This document shows, piece by piece, positions 26,580-35,588 of a DNA stretch of 64,000 nt. The notes beneath the pieces were generated by a model. The model made no database searches. It had not been told where the DNA came from and saw only the letters and a program-made list of their open reading frames with translations. Positions within the stretch are counted from its first letter, which is position 1; every line of letters starts with the position of its first letter. Source of the DNA: Chania multitudinisentens RB-25 (lineage in GTDB: Bacteria; Pseudomonadota; Gammaproteobacteria; Enterobacterales; Enterobacteriaceae); contig NZ_CP007044.2 in NCBI RefSeq assembly GCF_000520015.2, forward strand, positions 1,612,001 to 1,676,000. Direction: 5' to 3'. The position numbers and the translations under genes were made by a program.

Positions 26580-28070
26580 ATGTTGAACCTCAGCTACTGG
26601 CAAGAGCGGGCCGCTCGCCAGGGTTTCATTGCTCAGGCAATCATTGATGGTCGCCAGATTGCAGCGAGATCGGGCATGACGCTTGATGTGCTCAATCCTG
26701 CAACCAACCAGATATTGGCAAAAGTCGCCGCTTGCGATGAAGCGGAAGCCGATCACGCCGTGCGTGCTGCGCGCCGCAGTTTTGAGCAGGGAGTCTGGGC
26801 ACACCAATCCCCGCTGGAGCGCAAAAGGGTGTTGCTGCGCCTGGCCGAACTGATCCTTGAACACCGTGAAGAACTGGCTCTGCTTGATTCCATGAGTATG
26901 GGCAAACCGGTGATGGACGCTTGGAATGTTGATGTGCCTGGAGCCGCCCATGTGTTCTCCTGGTATGCGGAAAGCCTGGATAAGCTGTATGGGCAGACAG
27001 CACCAACGGCGCAGAACGTAGTCGCGACCGTCACCCGGATGCCATTGGGCGTGGTGGCTGCGGTGGTGCCGTGGAACTTCCCGCTGGATATGGCTGCCTG
27101 GAAGCTGGCCCCGGCGCTGGCGGCAGGAAACAGCGTGGTGCTTAAACCGGCCGAGCAGTCGCCTTTCTCAGCATTGCGCCTGGCAGAATTGGCGTTAGAA
27201 GCGGGGTTGCCTGCTGGAGTATTGAACGTGGTGCCTGGGCTGGGTGATCGGGTTGGCAAGGCTCTAGGGTTGCATAACGATGTCGATTGCCTGGTCTTTA
27301 CCGGTTCCACCCGGGTTGGCAAGGCTTTCATGCAGTATTCGGCTGAATCGAACCTCAAGCAGGTTTGGCTGGAATGCGGCGGTAAAAGCCCAAGTCTGAT
27401 CTTTGCTGACTGCCAGGATCTGAATCTGGCCGCAGAAAAAGCCGCTTTCGCCATCTTCTATAACCAAGGGGAAGTCTGTTCGGCGAATTCCCGCTTACTG
27501 GTACAGCGCTCAATTCATGATGAGTTTGTTGAACGCCTGATCGCGCAGGCGGCTCACTGGCAGCCAGGTGATCCTCTTGATCCGCAGAGCCGTGCCGGTG
27601 CTTTGGTCGATGCACGGCAGACTCAGCGAGTGATGGGGTTTATCGAAGGGGCCAGACAGGACGGTGCGCACCTTGTTCACGGTGGTCAGCGCCTGAACAT
27701 CAACGGTTCCAGCAATTTTGTACAACCGACGCTGTTTACGCAGGTGGGCAGCGAGATGCGGCTGGCTCAGGAAGAAGTGTTCGGCCCGGTTCTGGCGATC
27801 TCCACTTTTGATCACGAAGACGATGCAGTACGTATGGCGAACAACAGCATCTACGGCCTGGCCGCTTCGGTTTGGAGTGACGATCTCAATCGGGCTCACC
27901 GGGTAGCACAGCGGCTGAATGTCGGAACGGTTTCAATCAACACCGTCGATGCGCTGGACGTGAGCGTTCCCTTTGGCGGCAGCAAACAATCGGGCTTTGG
28001 GCGCGATCTCTCTTTGCACTCTTTCGATAAATATACCCAATTGAAAACGACCTGGATTCAGCTGCGCTAG
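26580..28070 (+). CDS. puuC: Aldehyde dehydrogenase, PuuC/KauB-like
   Basis: 496 residues. ALDH motifs in order: VPWNFPLDMAAWK, LKPAEQSPFSALRLAELA, FTGSTRVGK, LECGGKSPSLIFAD (general base) and catalytic Cys in FYNQGEVCSANSR at about residue 300. PuuC-like features are the LSYWQERA N-terminus and PGDPLDPQSRAGALVD. PuuC oxidises gamma-glutamyl-aminobutyraldehyde, but next to an SpuC-like aminotransferase it more likely oxidises 4-aminobutanal to GABA. It is the first gene of a three-gene operon with a permease and spuC. GGGGGTGAAAGC precedes the ATG. Confidence 0.78.
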   Translation: MLNLSYWQERAARQGFIAQAIIDGRQIAARSGMTLDVLNPATNQILAKVAACDEAEADHAVRAARRSFEQGVWAHQSPLERKRVLLRLAELILEHREELALLDSMSMGKPVMDAWNVDVPGAAHVFSWYAESLDKLYGQTAPTAQNVVATVTRMPLGVVAAVVPWNFPLDMAAWKLAPALAAGNSVVLKPAEQSPFSALRLAELALEAGLPAGVLNVVPGLGDRVGKALGLHNDVDCLVFTGSTRVGKAFMQYSAESNLKQVWLECGGKSPSLIFADCQDLNLAAEKAAFAIFYNQGEVCSANSRLLVQRSIHDEFVERLIAQAAHWQPGDPLDPQSRAGALVDARQTQRVMGFIEGARQDGAHLVHGGQRLNINGSSNFVQPTLFTQVGSEMRLAQEEVFGPVLAISTFDHEDDAVRMANNSIYGLAASVWSDDLNRAHRVAQRLNVGTVSINTVDALDVSVPFGGSKQSGFGRDLSLHSFDKYTQLKTTWIQLR

Positions 28071-28125
28071 CACGTCAATACAGCTCCCTGACAATAACAA
28101 GGTTTAGAGCATAGAGGGTGAGACG

Positions 28126-29595
28126 ATGACTCAAAAAGCTAATGTATTATTGGACACCATCCCCGTAAGCAGCCTGAACACCGGGGCCCGGCAGAGAACG
28201 CTGGGCCTGGGCGCATTGCTGTCGGTTTCTATCGGTTTAGTGGTATCACAAGGTGTTATGGTATTGATGTTGCAAGCCGTTGGGATTGCAGGCTTCGGTT
28301 TTATCATCCCCTTGAGCCTGGCTTATCTGCTGGCGCTCAGTTACGCATTTTCGTTTTCTGAACTGTCATTAATGATCCCGCGTGCGGGCAGCCTAAGCAG
28401 CTATACCGAAGTCGCCATTGGTCAGTTTCCGGCGATCCTGGCGACGTTTTCCGGCTATATCGTGGTCGCGATGTTTGCGCTTTCGGCAGAACTGCTGCTG
28501 CTTGATCTGATTATCGGCAAAGTTTTCCCAACATCAGCATTGCCACCGTTGACGGTCGCCTTCGGCATATTGGGGATATTTACCTTACTTAACCTGTTGA
28601 ATATTGACATTTTCGCGCGTTTACAGTCGTTGCTGGCGGTGGTGATGCTGGTGGTTCTGCTGTTGCTGGGGTTGAATGCGATCGGCCATGAACAAGCACA
28701 GCCTGTCACTCATCTGCTGGCGGGCAGTTCAGGGAACCCACTCGGTTGGGGCGTGTTAACGCTGGTTGCCATGGCCATCTGGGGGTTTGTGGGGGCAGAG
28801 TTTGTCTGCCCGCTGGTGGAGGAGGCTCGCCGCCCAGAGCGCGATATTCCCCGTTCCATGATCATCGGTTTGAGCGTGATTTTCTGCACTATTGTGATTT
28901 ATTGCCTGGGGGCGCTGTTGTTGATCCCGGCAGAGGAATTGGCGAGCAACGGTTTGCCGCACTATCTGTTTGCGACGGTAGTGTTTGGGGAAACCGGGCA
29001 ATTCTTCCTGGTGACTGCGGCGATCACCGCGACCTGTAGTACGCTGAATTCCTCTCTGGCAACCATTCCGCGCATGTTGAGCGGAATGGCGCAGAATGGC
29101 CAGGCTTTCCCTTGTTTCAAGCGGCACAGTGCAAAAACCGGCTCACCTTGGGTATCGGTATTGTTTGTAGCTGGTATTACCGGGTTGCCGCTGTTGCTGA
29201 TGGAAATTGGTTCGATCAACCTGTTGCTGAGTGCCGCGGCACTCTCCTGGCTGCTGGCTTACATTATCACTCATATTAATGTGCTGGTGCTGCGTAAGCG
29301 TTACCCAGACCAAAAGCGGCCTTTCCGCACCCCTTTTTATCCGCTGCCGCAGGTGATTGGTATCGTTGGCATGCTGTATGCCATATGGAATATTTCACCC
29401 TCAGCGGAACAGGCGATACAGATTTATGCGGTAGCAGGGGGAGTACTGGGGCTGGTTTCACTGATTGCGGTGTTATGGATCAAATTCGTGATGCGTAAGC
29501 CTCTGTTTAAACCAGAACCTCTGGAACATGCCCTGTTTCCAAATCAGCCCCAAACAGCACATGACGGCCATAGAGCCGCTGCCGAGACTAGGTAA
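28126..29595 (+). CDS. APC-superfamily amino acid/amine permease
   Basis: 489 residues, about 12 helices, APC family (GALLSVSIGLVVSQG near the N-terminus, MIPRAGSLSSYTEVAIG, GFVGAEFVCPLVEEARRPERDIPRS after TM6). It sits between the aldehyde dehydrogenase and the SpuC-like aminotransferase with short gaps of 55 and 14 bp. This suggests uptake of putrescine or another diamine, though sequence alone does not give the substrate. Unlike the permease at 4834, it is not PuuP-like over its whole length. Confidence 0.8.
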   Translation: MTQKANVLLDTIPVSSLNTGARQRTLGLGALLSVSIGLVVSQGVMVLMLQAVGIAGFGFIIPLSLAYLLALSYAFSFSELSLMIPRAGSLSSYTEVAIGQFPAILATFSGYIVVAMFALSAELLLLDLIIGKVFPTSALPPLTVAFGILGIFTLLNLLNIDIFARLQSLLAVVMLVVLLLLGLNAIGHEQAQPVTHLLAGSSGNPLGWGVLTLVAMAIWGFVGAEFVCPLVEEARRPERDIPRSMIIGLSVIFCTIVIYCLGALLLIPAEELASNGLPHYLFATVVFGETGQFFLVTAAITATCSTLNSSLATIPRMLSGMAQNGQAFPCFKRHSAKTGSPWVSVLFVAGITGLPLLLMEIGSINLLLSAAALSWLLAYIITHINVLVLRKRYPDQKRPFRTPFYPLPQVIGIVGMLYAIWNISPSAEQAIQIYAVAGGVLGLVSLIAVLWIKFVMRKPLFKPEPLEHALFPNQPQTAHDGHRAAAETR

Positions 29596-29609
29596 AAGGA
29601 TAATAGCCA

Positions 29610-30986
29610 ATGAATATGCAAAGTAAGCGTGAAACACGTGATTATCAGGAATTGGATGCGAGCCATCATATCCATGCTTTTTTGGACCAAAAGGCCCTGA
29701 ACGCAGAAGGGGTACGGGTGATAGTGAAAGGTAAGGGGCTCTACTTGTGGGATAACGATGGTAATCGTTACCTCGACGGGATGTCGGGTCTGTGGTGCAC
29801 CAATCTTGGCTATGGGCGTGAAGATCTGGTGGCCGCAGCGACCCAGCAGATGCAACAACTGCCGTACTACAATATGTTTTTCCACACCACGCACCCGGCG
29901 GTGGTGGAATTATCAGAAATGCTGTTCAGCCTGCTGCCGAAGCATTATAGCCATGCCATCTATACCAACTCAGGCTCTGAAGCTAATGAGGTGCTGATCC
30001 GCACGGTGCGCCGCTACTGGCAGGTGGTTGGGCAACCGAAAAAGCGGATCATGATTGGCCGCTGGAATGGTTACCACGGTTCCACCTTGGCCAGTGCTGC
30101 TATGGGCGGGATGAAGTTTATGCATGAGATGGGTGGCATGTTGCCGGAAATCGCCCATATTGATGAACCTTATTGGTATGCTCACCATGGCAATATGACG
30201 CCCGATGAATTTGGCCGCCGTTGTGCCCTGCAATTGGAGGAAAAAATTCTCGAGCTAGGGGCGGAGAATATTGCCGGATTTATTGCCGAGCCTTTCCAAG
30301 GGGCCGGAGGCATGATCTTCCCACCGGAAAGCTACTGGCCGGAGATACAGCGGATCTGCCGCCAATATCATGTACTCCTGTGTGCGGACGAAGTCATTGG
30401 TGGTTTTGGCCGCACGGGAGAATGGTTTGCCCACCAGCATTTCGGTTTCGAACCCGATACGCTGTCGATCGCCAAAGGGCTGACATCGGGGTATGTCCCC
30501 ATGGGCGGGTTGGTGCTGTCCAAAACGATGGCCGAAGCCTTGGTAGAAAAAGGCGGGGTGTTTGCGCATGGGCTGACTTACTCGGGCCACCCTGTGGCTG
30601 CCGCTGTCGCGTTGGCGAACATCAAGGCGTTGCGTGATGAGGCCATTGTTGGCAGAGTGAAAAAGGATATCGGGCCATACCTGCAAAAGGGGCTGCGCGA
30701 GGTGTTTACTGGGCATCCTTTAGTCGGGGAGATTCAGGGCACTGGCATGGTGGCTGCGCTGCAATTTGCTGAGAATAAAGCCAGCCGCCAACGTTTTGCG
30801 AACGAAAGTGATATTACCTGGCGCTGCCGGACCTATGGTTTTGAAGAAGGAGTGATCATCCGCTCCACGGCCGGGAGGATGATTATGGCGCCTGCTTTGG
30901 TGGCGAGCCACGGTGAAATTGATGAGCTTTTGGAGAAAACCAAACGCGCCGTGGATCACACCGCCCGCGATCTGGGGTTAATGTAG
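29610..30986 (+). CDS. spuC: Putrescine-pyruvate aminotransferase, SpuC-like
   Basis: 458 residues, PLP-dependent class III aminotransferase. It follows Pseudomonas SpuC through its length: AEGVRVIVKGKGLYLWD, GLWCTNLGYGREDLV, MIGRWNGYHGSTLAS, EPFQGAGGMIFPPESYWP and CADEVIGGFGRTGEWF. The PLP lysine is in SIAKGLTSGYVPMGG at about residue 289. SpuC transaminates putrescine with pyruvate to give 4-aminobutanal and alanine. Co-transcribed with the aldehyde dehydrogenase and permease. Together with puuE-gabD in this window it forms a complete putrescine to succinate route that avoids gamma-glutamylation. Confidence 0.8.
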   Translation: MNMQSKRETRDYQELDASHHIHAFLDQKALNAEGVRVIVKGKGLYLWDNDGNRYLDGMSGLWCTNLGYGREDLVAAATQQMQQLPYYNMFFHTTHPAVVELSEMLFSLLPKHYSHAIYTNSGSEANEVLIRTVRRYWQVVGQPKKRIMIGRWNGYHGSTLASAAMGGMKFMHEMGGMLPEIAHIDEPYWYAHHGNMTPDEFGRRCALQLEEKILELGAENIAGFIAEPFQGAGGMIFPPESYWPEIQRICRQYHVLLCADEVIGGFGRTGEWFAHQHFGFEPDTLSIAKGLTSGYVPMGGLVLSKTMAEALVEKGGVFAHGLTYSGHPVAAAVALANIKALRDEAIVGRVKKDIGPYLQKGLREVFTGHPLVGEIQGTGMVAALQFAENKASRQRFANESDITWRCRTYGFEEGVIIRSTAGRMIMAPALVASHGEIDELLEKTKRAVDHTARDLGLM

Positions 30987-31033
30987 ATCTAGGGCTGCCA
31001 AGCAGGAATAAGCCGGTGGGTAAAAGATGGGCG

Positions 31034-31255
31034 TTATTCGCCCATCGATTCAATCAACGCCTTTATTTTCACCGCTTTTTCAAAGTGATCCAACCGCATC
31101 TCTTTAATCCACCAACTGGCAGCTTCCATCAGTAATTCCGGGTCATCATTTTTGTTGGCAAAAAATGCATAGAAAGACACCCCGACATTGTTTCCCTTCT
31201 TGCTGATTTTATCATCGCAAACCTGCATGATTTTGGTTCTTAACGCTTTTCTCAC
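31034..31255 (-). CDS. Small protein resembling DUF6500
   Basis: 73 residues from the GTG at 31255, preceded by AGGA at good spacing; the longer reading adds an unlikely N-terminus. The sequence MRKALRTKIMQVCDDKISKK with NNVGVSFYAFFANKNDDPELL then AASWW is what I recall for DUF6500 proteins. No function is known. It is soluble by inspection and convergent with the spuC operon. Confidence 0.65.
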   Translation of the reverse strand: MRKALRTKIMQVCDDKISKKGNNVGVSFYAFFANKNDDPELLMEAASWWIKEMRLDHFEKAVKIKALIESMGE

Positions 31256-31420
31256 GGTGAAATCCTGTTGAATGGCGTAAGGCCTGCCGGGCCCGATAAT
31301 TGAGCCAGAACGGGAGAACCCGTCTGGATGAGTCACCTGTCTGGGGTGTTATCGAAAAATCTGCCTGTAATTACAACACACTATAACTGAGCATAAAAAC
31401 ACCATATGATTTCAAGGCTG

Positions 31421-31450
31421 TAGACCTGCGTCCCGTGATTACCGTATAAT
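31421..31450 (+). promoter_or_regulatory. Promoter of the tRNA-Ile gene
   Basis: -35 TAGACC at 31421-31426 and a consensus -10 TATAAT at 31445-31450, spacing 18 nt, then 10 nt to the first tRNA base. Confidence 0.7.
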
Positions 31451-31460
31451 CGTGCCGCTT

Positions 31461-31536
31461 GGCCCCTTAGCTCAGTGGTTAGAGCAGGCGACTCATAATC
31501 GCTTGGTCGCTGGTTCAAGTCCAGCAGGGGCCACCA
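31461..31536 (+). tRNA. ileX: tRNA-Ile2 (CAU anticodon, lysidine-modified), ileX/ileY type
   Basis: 76-nt tRNA with an intact cloverleaf: acceptor GGCCCCT pairs with AGGGGCC, and CCA is encoded. Anticodon is CAT in ACTCATAA. Apparently identical to E. coli ileX as I recall it, rather than to an elongator or initiator tRNA-Met; a CAU anticodon modified to lysidine by TilS reads AUA. It has its own TATAAT promoter and terminator. Accessory genes lie immediately downstream, as at many tRNA-associated islands, but I see no att repeat of the tRNA 3' end. Confidence 0.93.
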
Positions 31537-31546
31537 AACAAAATAA

Positions 31547-31581
31547 GGACTTACGCTAAAAACGTAAGTCCTTTAGTTTTT
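31547..31581 (+). terminator. Terminator of the tRNA-Ile gene
   Basis: Perfect 9-bp stem GGACTTACG / CGTAAGTCC with a 7-nt loop, then TTTAGTTTTTAT. Confidence 0.85.
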
Positions 31582-31949
31582 ATAGGGATATGCCTGGGAT
31601 ATTTTGCGCGGGTAATCATGGTGTTTTTTGGGTGACTTTGTGTTCGTTCATCGCATCCCGTAATTCGGTATTGAGGCTATTCGTTATCTATTTGACGAGT
31701 AAGTGCTACCAATTACCTCACGCACCGTTATCTGTATCTGGTAGCCGTTGTGATAACTGGCCAAACTGGTCACTGTTAACCGTTTGCCCGCTGGCGGATC
31801 GGCAATTCCAGTGCCAACCGGTTAAAGCCGATTACCTGTAATCACGTAAATCTTATTCGGGGCGGGTCAGTAAGGCAAAAAAGCCTGCATGAAGCAGGCA
31901 TAAAAAGGAGGGTTTTATATGGAGTCAAGGATAAACCCGTCTTATTAAA
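31582..31949. other. Non-coding or degraded stretch after the tRNA
   Basis: About 370 bp with short open frames but no recognisable protein. A minus-strand reading near 31700-31830 looks partly protein-like but lacks a start, so it could be the eroded end of a lost gene. Confidence 0.4.
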
Positions 31950-32288
31950 TCAGTGGTTAACTTCTTTCTTCGAAATTAAAAATATATTGACCTCACTCGC
32001 CGAGCACTCATCTTCTGATGCATCATTCTGAGTGATTATCTCGTATTTTTTCCCGTTTTTATCCTGGAAAGTGAAATGAAATACCTGAGTATAAATATCA
32101 TTTCCTTTCTTTTCTGAGGCCAGAAGCGTTACCTCTGTCTTTTCTTCTTCCAATTGTGAAATATCCACAATATTTTGATTTTTCAGCCAAACTTCCGCCA
32201 TGCTTTCGGGCCATGACCGACAGTCATTTACCGCTGCATACCCTGACAGCGGAAGCAGCAGCAAGGCCGCATAGAATATTTTCTTCAT
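31950..32288 (-). CDS. Small exported protein, probable immunity protein of the Tlde1-like effector
   Basis: 112 residues from the ATG at 32288. A Sec signal peptide is clear (MKKIFYAALLLLPLSGYAA). The mature part has Cys residues near both ends (NDCRSWPES and DECSASE) and an acidic middle (SQLEEEKTEVTLLASEKK). It starts 4 bp beyond the stop of a Tlde1-like fragment on the same strand. Periplasmic immunity proteins are encoded exactly there in intact Tlde1/Tldi1 pairs, since the toxin acts on peptidoglycan. Function is therefore inferred from context only. Confidence 0.6.
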   Translation of the reverse strand: MKKIFYAALLLLPLSGYAAVNDCRSWPESMAEVWLKNQNIVDISQLEEEKTEVTLLASEKKGNDIYTQVFHFTFQDKNGKKYEIITQNDASEDECSASEVNIFLISKKEVNH

Positions 32289-32292
32289 CGAG

Positions 32293-32508
32293 TTACCTCG
32301 GTTCCAGCCGTATTGAGTATTCACCCGTTGTTGGGTGTCGAAAGGGCGCACCACTGATTGAATAGGTTCCACGCGGTAACGGGCCGACCATCTGGACGTT
32401 TTGCATTTCAGGATTATTCTTTCCATTTCCTTTTCCCGCATATCCTGTAACAACCAACCGTCCATTTCTATATAGTCGTCCTGTACCTTGCTGATATATC
32501 CATGTCAT
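32293..32508 (-). pseudogene. Truncated Tlde1-like (DUF2778) T6SS L,D-transpeptidase effector, N-terminal part only
   Basis: 71 residues from the ATG at 32508 (GGAG 9 nt upstream). The opening MTWIYQQGTGRLYRNGRLV, the GYAGKGNGKNNPEMQN segment and the GPLPRGTYSISG motif are the N-terminal half of DUF2778/Tlde1 proteins. These effectors are toxic peptidoglycan enzymes with L,D-carboxypeptidase and transpeptidase activity. The catalytic His and SEGC-type Cys segment that should follow the SIRLEP stretch is absent; a TAA stop comes right before the immunity gene. So the toxin half appears deleted. No other T6SS gene is visible in the window. Confidence 0.7.
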
Positions 32509-33025
32509 AACACTCTCCATGTTTCACACCGATGCTAGAGAAAAAGATTATCACTTTAGCCTGCGGTATCAAAAACCTAAGATTACAGCTCTCTATTTTA
32601 TATTGATAATATCGTCTAACGACGAATTACGACTTTATTGATTAAATGACACAGAACATCTACCAAGTCATCATCAAAATCCCTTAAACACCGTAGCAAC
32701 AAAACTAGACAGTTACACACCAATACGCTGCAAGCCGCATTTACCTACATCAGCCTTGTTGCATGCTTTTACCGGTTTAAAGCTACAGTGGCCCGCTAGC
32801 TATTTTTCCGCCAACCCCGATTGAGTGATTTTAATTTATTGATATTAAAAAATTTTATTAAAGAAAGTATCCATAACCCACGGCATTAAAATGATAAAAA
32901 ATGATTTTTATGGTGTTTTTTTGATAAATCGAAAAGAATCAAGAGCGGCTTACTTTTGTTGGTTTCGCAATCAACTGAGGTGGGTGTGCAGAGGTTGAAA
33001 GATGCGCATTGTTGCCGCTTCACGG
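32509..33025. other. AT-rich intergenic stretch without supported gene
   Basis: About 520 bp, AT-rich, no recognisable ORF, repeat or RNA gene. It should contain the promoter of the Tlde1-like gene. Confidence 0.5.
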
Positions 33026-33051
33026 AAAAGCCCGTACTTCAAAGTACGGGC
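33026..33051 (-). terminator. Terminator of the SinH-SinI operon
   Basis: Perfect 10-bp stem GCCCGTACTT / AAGTACGGGC, which on the minus strand is followed by TTTTCC. It lies 37 bp beyond the last gene's stop. Confidence 0.8.
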
Positions 33052-33087
33052 AAGCACTCAATTAAAGCCAAGGTTAACAGCTAAACA

Positions 33088-34485
33088 CTAAAATTTCTGT
33101 TGACAGACAACAGAATAGGAGACGGCGCTGTGTGCACCAAACTCTCTATCACCACTGCCCAGGTTGGCGATATAGTAGTAGGCACCGCCCGAATTATCAG
33201 ACGTCCAGTAGTTGTTGCTGCTGAAACCGGAGCTACCATAAGCGACTCCCATATTGCCCCACTCCGACCTGAGCGCGCCGATACCCCGGAGGTTGTTACC
33301 CTGGCTTAAAGCAGTCCTTGTTGGCTGAACCAACCCTTGATTCAGGCACCAGGTTGAAGCATTACTCCAGTTCATCGTCGTAGTGCCGTTATTGATAAAC
33401 CAGGTGTTTACTGAGAAGGTGTAGGCCAGTGGTACGCCCCCAGCCTTTGGGGTTGCCGTAATCGTGACGGGTGCTGAATTACCTGTGGCTGTAAAGGTCA
33501 CTGTACCATTATTGTCCACACTTACCCACGTACTGCCCCCGTTATCCCAAGTGTAGTGGTCGGGTTCATCTGAGACGGCTAACGTAAATGTTGCTCCGGT
33601 AAACCCTGTGCTTGGGAAACCCTCTGTCACACCAAATGTCTTCTCATTGACCAACACGCCCGTCAGTGCATAAGGGGCAACAAAGGTGGTTGTTACGCTC
33701 TGGCTACTGCCGTTGACCGTGGCTGTGACGTTGCTGGTCCCGACGCTCATGCTGGTCAGCGTCGCCTTGGCAATACCGTCTGCCCCGGTAGTACCAATCA
33801 CGGTGGTGATCTCGGCCTCGTTATCCGCCACAAAGCTCACCGTTTGCCCTTCCAGCGGGGTGCCGGTAAAACCGGTCACCTTCGCCTGTACCTCGTTAGT
33901 GGCCGCACCATTGGCCATGGCGTAATCCACAGTTACCGTCAGGTTCTCCACGGTGAGTTCTGCTGAATCCGGTACGTTCACCTGATAGCTCGCCGTAAAC
34001 GGTTGTGGCCCCGCCGTGAGCGGCTGACCCGTTGTACTACTTGCCGTAACATTGGCTCTGACCTCGATTGTCAGAGACTCCGCAGAGAAAAAGTTACCCA
34101 GCGGTGCGGCTAATTCTTCAGCAGTCAGCGGTATACCATTGCTGCGCTTCCAGAGCAGGGTAGCCTCAGAGAGGTCAACCCATGCGTTCAGCCCGGTATC
34201 GCCATCCTGATCATTCATCTCCAGATTGCTCAGTTGCGATGACACCGTGAATTCGTCTGGACGGTCCTTCAACGGCACCACGTCATTATTTATTACCGGA
34301 GCGCCTGATGAGGGGATTAAGACAGACAACTCTCCCGTCACTGTCGGTGCACTGCCGTGTATCTGCCCGGTATTACCACTCAGTACCGCCAGTGCTGAAC
34401 CTGCTCCGTTCCATAAGAACAGCGCCAGCAATCCTCCCATTATTTTCAGCCAGTAATCCCTTGAGCGGGCCGCTGTGTTTCTCAT
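33088..34485 (-). CDS. RatA-like secreted adhesin with Ig-like and lectin-like domains
   Basis: 465 residues. Signal peptide near the N-terminus (IMGGLLALFLWNGAGSALA), then a GQIHGSAPTVTG signature also found in the two SinI paralogues. A Big_1 invasin Ig-like domain lies at about residues 170-270 (ELTVENLTVTVDYAMANGAATNEVQ, then VTGFTGTPLEGQTVSF), followed by another beta-rich domain. The last 100 residues resemble invasin-type C-type lectin-like/adhesion domains, with a cysteine pair in STWCLNQG and VVCQQKF. ATG 34485 has AGGA 8 nt upstream. Last gene of the sinH operon. Confidence 0.7.
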   Translation of the reverse strand: MRNTAARSRDYWLKIMGGLLALFLWNGAGSALAVLSGNTGQIHGSAPTVTGELSVLIPSSGAPVINNDVVPLKDRPDEFTVSSQLSNLEMNDQDGDTGLNAWVDLSEATLLWKRSNGIPLTAEELAAPLGNFFSAESLTIEVRANVTASSTTGQPLTAGPQPFTASYQVNVPDSAELTVENLTVTVDYAMANGAATNEVQAKVTGFTGTPLEGQTVSFVADNEAEITTVIGTTGADGIAKATLTSMSVGTSNVTATVNGSSQSVTTTFVAPYALTGVLVNEKTFGVTEGFPSTGFTGATFTLAVSDEPDHYTWDNGGSTWVSVDNNGTVTFTATGNSAPVTITATPKAGGVPLAYTFSVNTWFINNGTTTMNWSNASTWCLNQGLVQPTRTALSQGNNLRGIGALRSEWGNMGVAYGSSGFSSNNYWTSDNSGGAYYYIANLGSGDREFGAHSAVSYSVVCQQKF

Positions 34486-34639
34486 CAGTTCGTTCCTATA
34501 GCTGGAGATCTTCTCAAACGCCAGTCATCAACCTGGTTTGACGGAATGCAGGCTCTGTACCAGTTGATGGCGGCGTCTCTTGAAGGCCACAGGCAACAAA
34601 ACCTGTACATGGCCTTCAGAGTACGATGCGACTTGGGGA

Positions 34640-35506
34640 TTAGTTGTAATCCACAGCCAGGCTAAAGCCCTGCACGCCATCGGCAGAACCTGTCAGCAAT
34701 GTTCCGTCGGTATTGGCCGGGATGGTAAAGTTGCCATCTGTGGTCTGGGTATCAAACCCTTCTGCTGGGGCGGTCGTATTTGTGGTGGCACTGGTTCCCA
34801 CCAGACGCCAATTGTAGCTGACGCTGGAGGTCAGGTCGGTTGCCCCCGCCGCTGCGCTGTCCCACAGTCTGAACACGTAAGTGTCGCCCACGTTCAGATT
34901 GGTTGCGCTGCCAATCAGGTTGTTGGCAAATGCCGTGTCAGTGCTGAGGTAGATACCCGGTGTGACGTTTCCTCCCGGCATTATCGGGCCAGGCGGAGTA
35001 ACGGTGCCGCCACCACCCTCGCTGGTATCGTTAACCGTAATCGTCTGGCCAGCTCTCGGAGCACCTGACGCCGAGTATTCCTGTATCACCACCTTTATCG
35101 CCTCAGCACCTAAGGCTATGGCTGGGATGGTCAGCACGCTGGTGCCGGGAGTTGATTCCGTGGCCGGCGTATTGAGGATACTCCCGGTAATTTCTGTCTC
35201 AACACCCTCTTTGACATAATACCAATGAACCTGAGAGGTGGAATTATCGGCATCTCCGTCAAGGTCAGCGTAGGCATAACTCAAGGTAATGGTGTCCCCG
35301 GTAGACAAATTGTCGCCTGCCGCGTTGCTGCTCAGGTCAACAGTTTGGGGAGCATTGTTTGACGGTGCGCTCAAGACCGGCGCGCGCCCCTGAATGGTAC
35401 CGGTGGGATTGGTCAGGACCGCATAAGCACTGTTCATGGCGTAACCTGCTATTGCCAGGGCCAGCACCAATTTTTTCAGTGTGAAGGTCTTTGTACTGTA
35501 CATCAT
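34640..35506 (-). CDS. sinI: SinI-family autotransporter-associated protein, paralogue 2
   Basis: 288 residues from the ATG at 35506 with AAGGAA upstream. Signal peptide KKLVLALAIAGYAMNSAYA. The N-terminal signature GTIQGRAPVLSAPSNNA is shared with its neighbour. It contains a glycine-rich linker (SEGGGGTVTPPGPIMPGGNV) and a C-terminal domain ending VQGFSLAVDYN. This C-terminal domain is also seen at the end of SinH and of paralogue 1, with the same VG.TYVFRLWD start. It is likely surface or periplasmic and works with SinH. The two copies look like a tandem duplication that has diverged. Confidence 0.72.
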   Translation of the reverse strand: MMYSTKTFTLKKLVLALAIAGYAMNSAYAVLTNPTGTIQGRAPVLSAPSNNAPQTVDLSSNAAGDNLSTGDTITLSYAYADLDGDADNSTSQVHWYYVKEGVETEITGSILNTPATESTPGTSVLTIPAIALGAEAIKVVIQEYSASGAPRAGQTITVNDTSEGGGGTVTPPGPIMPGGNVTPGIYLSTDTAFANNLIGSATNLNVGDTYVFRLWDSAAAGATDLTSSVSYNWRLVGTSATTNTTAPAEGFDTQTTDGNFTIPANTDGTLLTGSADGVQGFSLAVDYN

Positions 35507-35588
35507 TCTCTGTTTCCTTGGTGGGTCATCAATATAGATGCTGTTATTCGGCATCGGGTACGTCGTGCAGCCTGAAAATCACACTGCT

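Noticed and set aside
31461..31536. Elongator tRNA-Met
   Set aside because: CAT anticodon fits, but the acceptor and arms match tRNA-Ile2 of E. coli (ileX), not metT or metZ.
31590..31841. 83-codon plus-strand ORF after the tRNA that could be an integrase start
   Set aside because: No tyrosine-recombinase or other motif in the translation; looks like random sequence.
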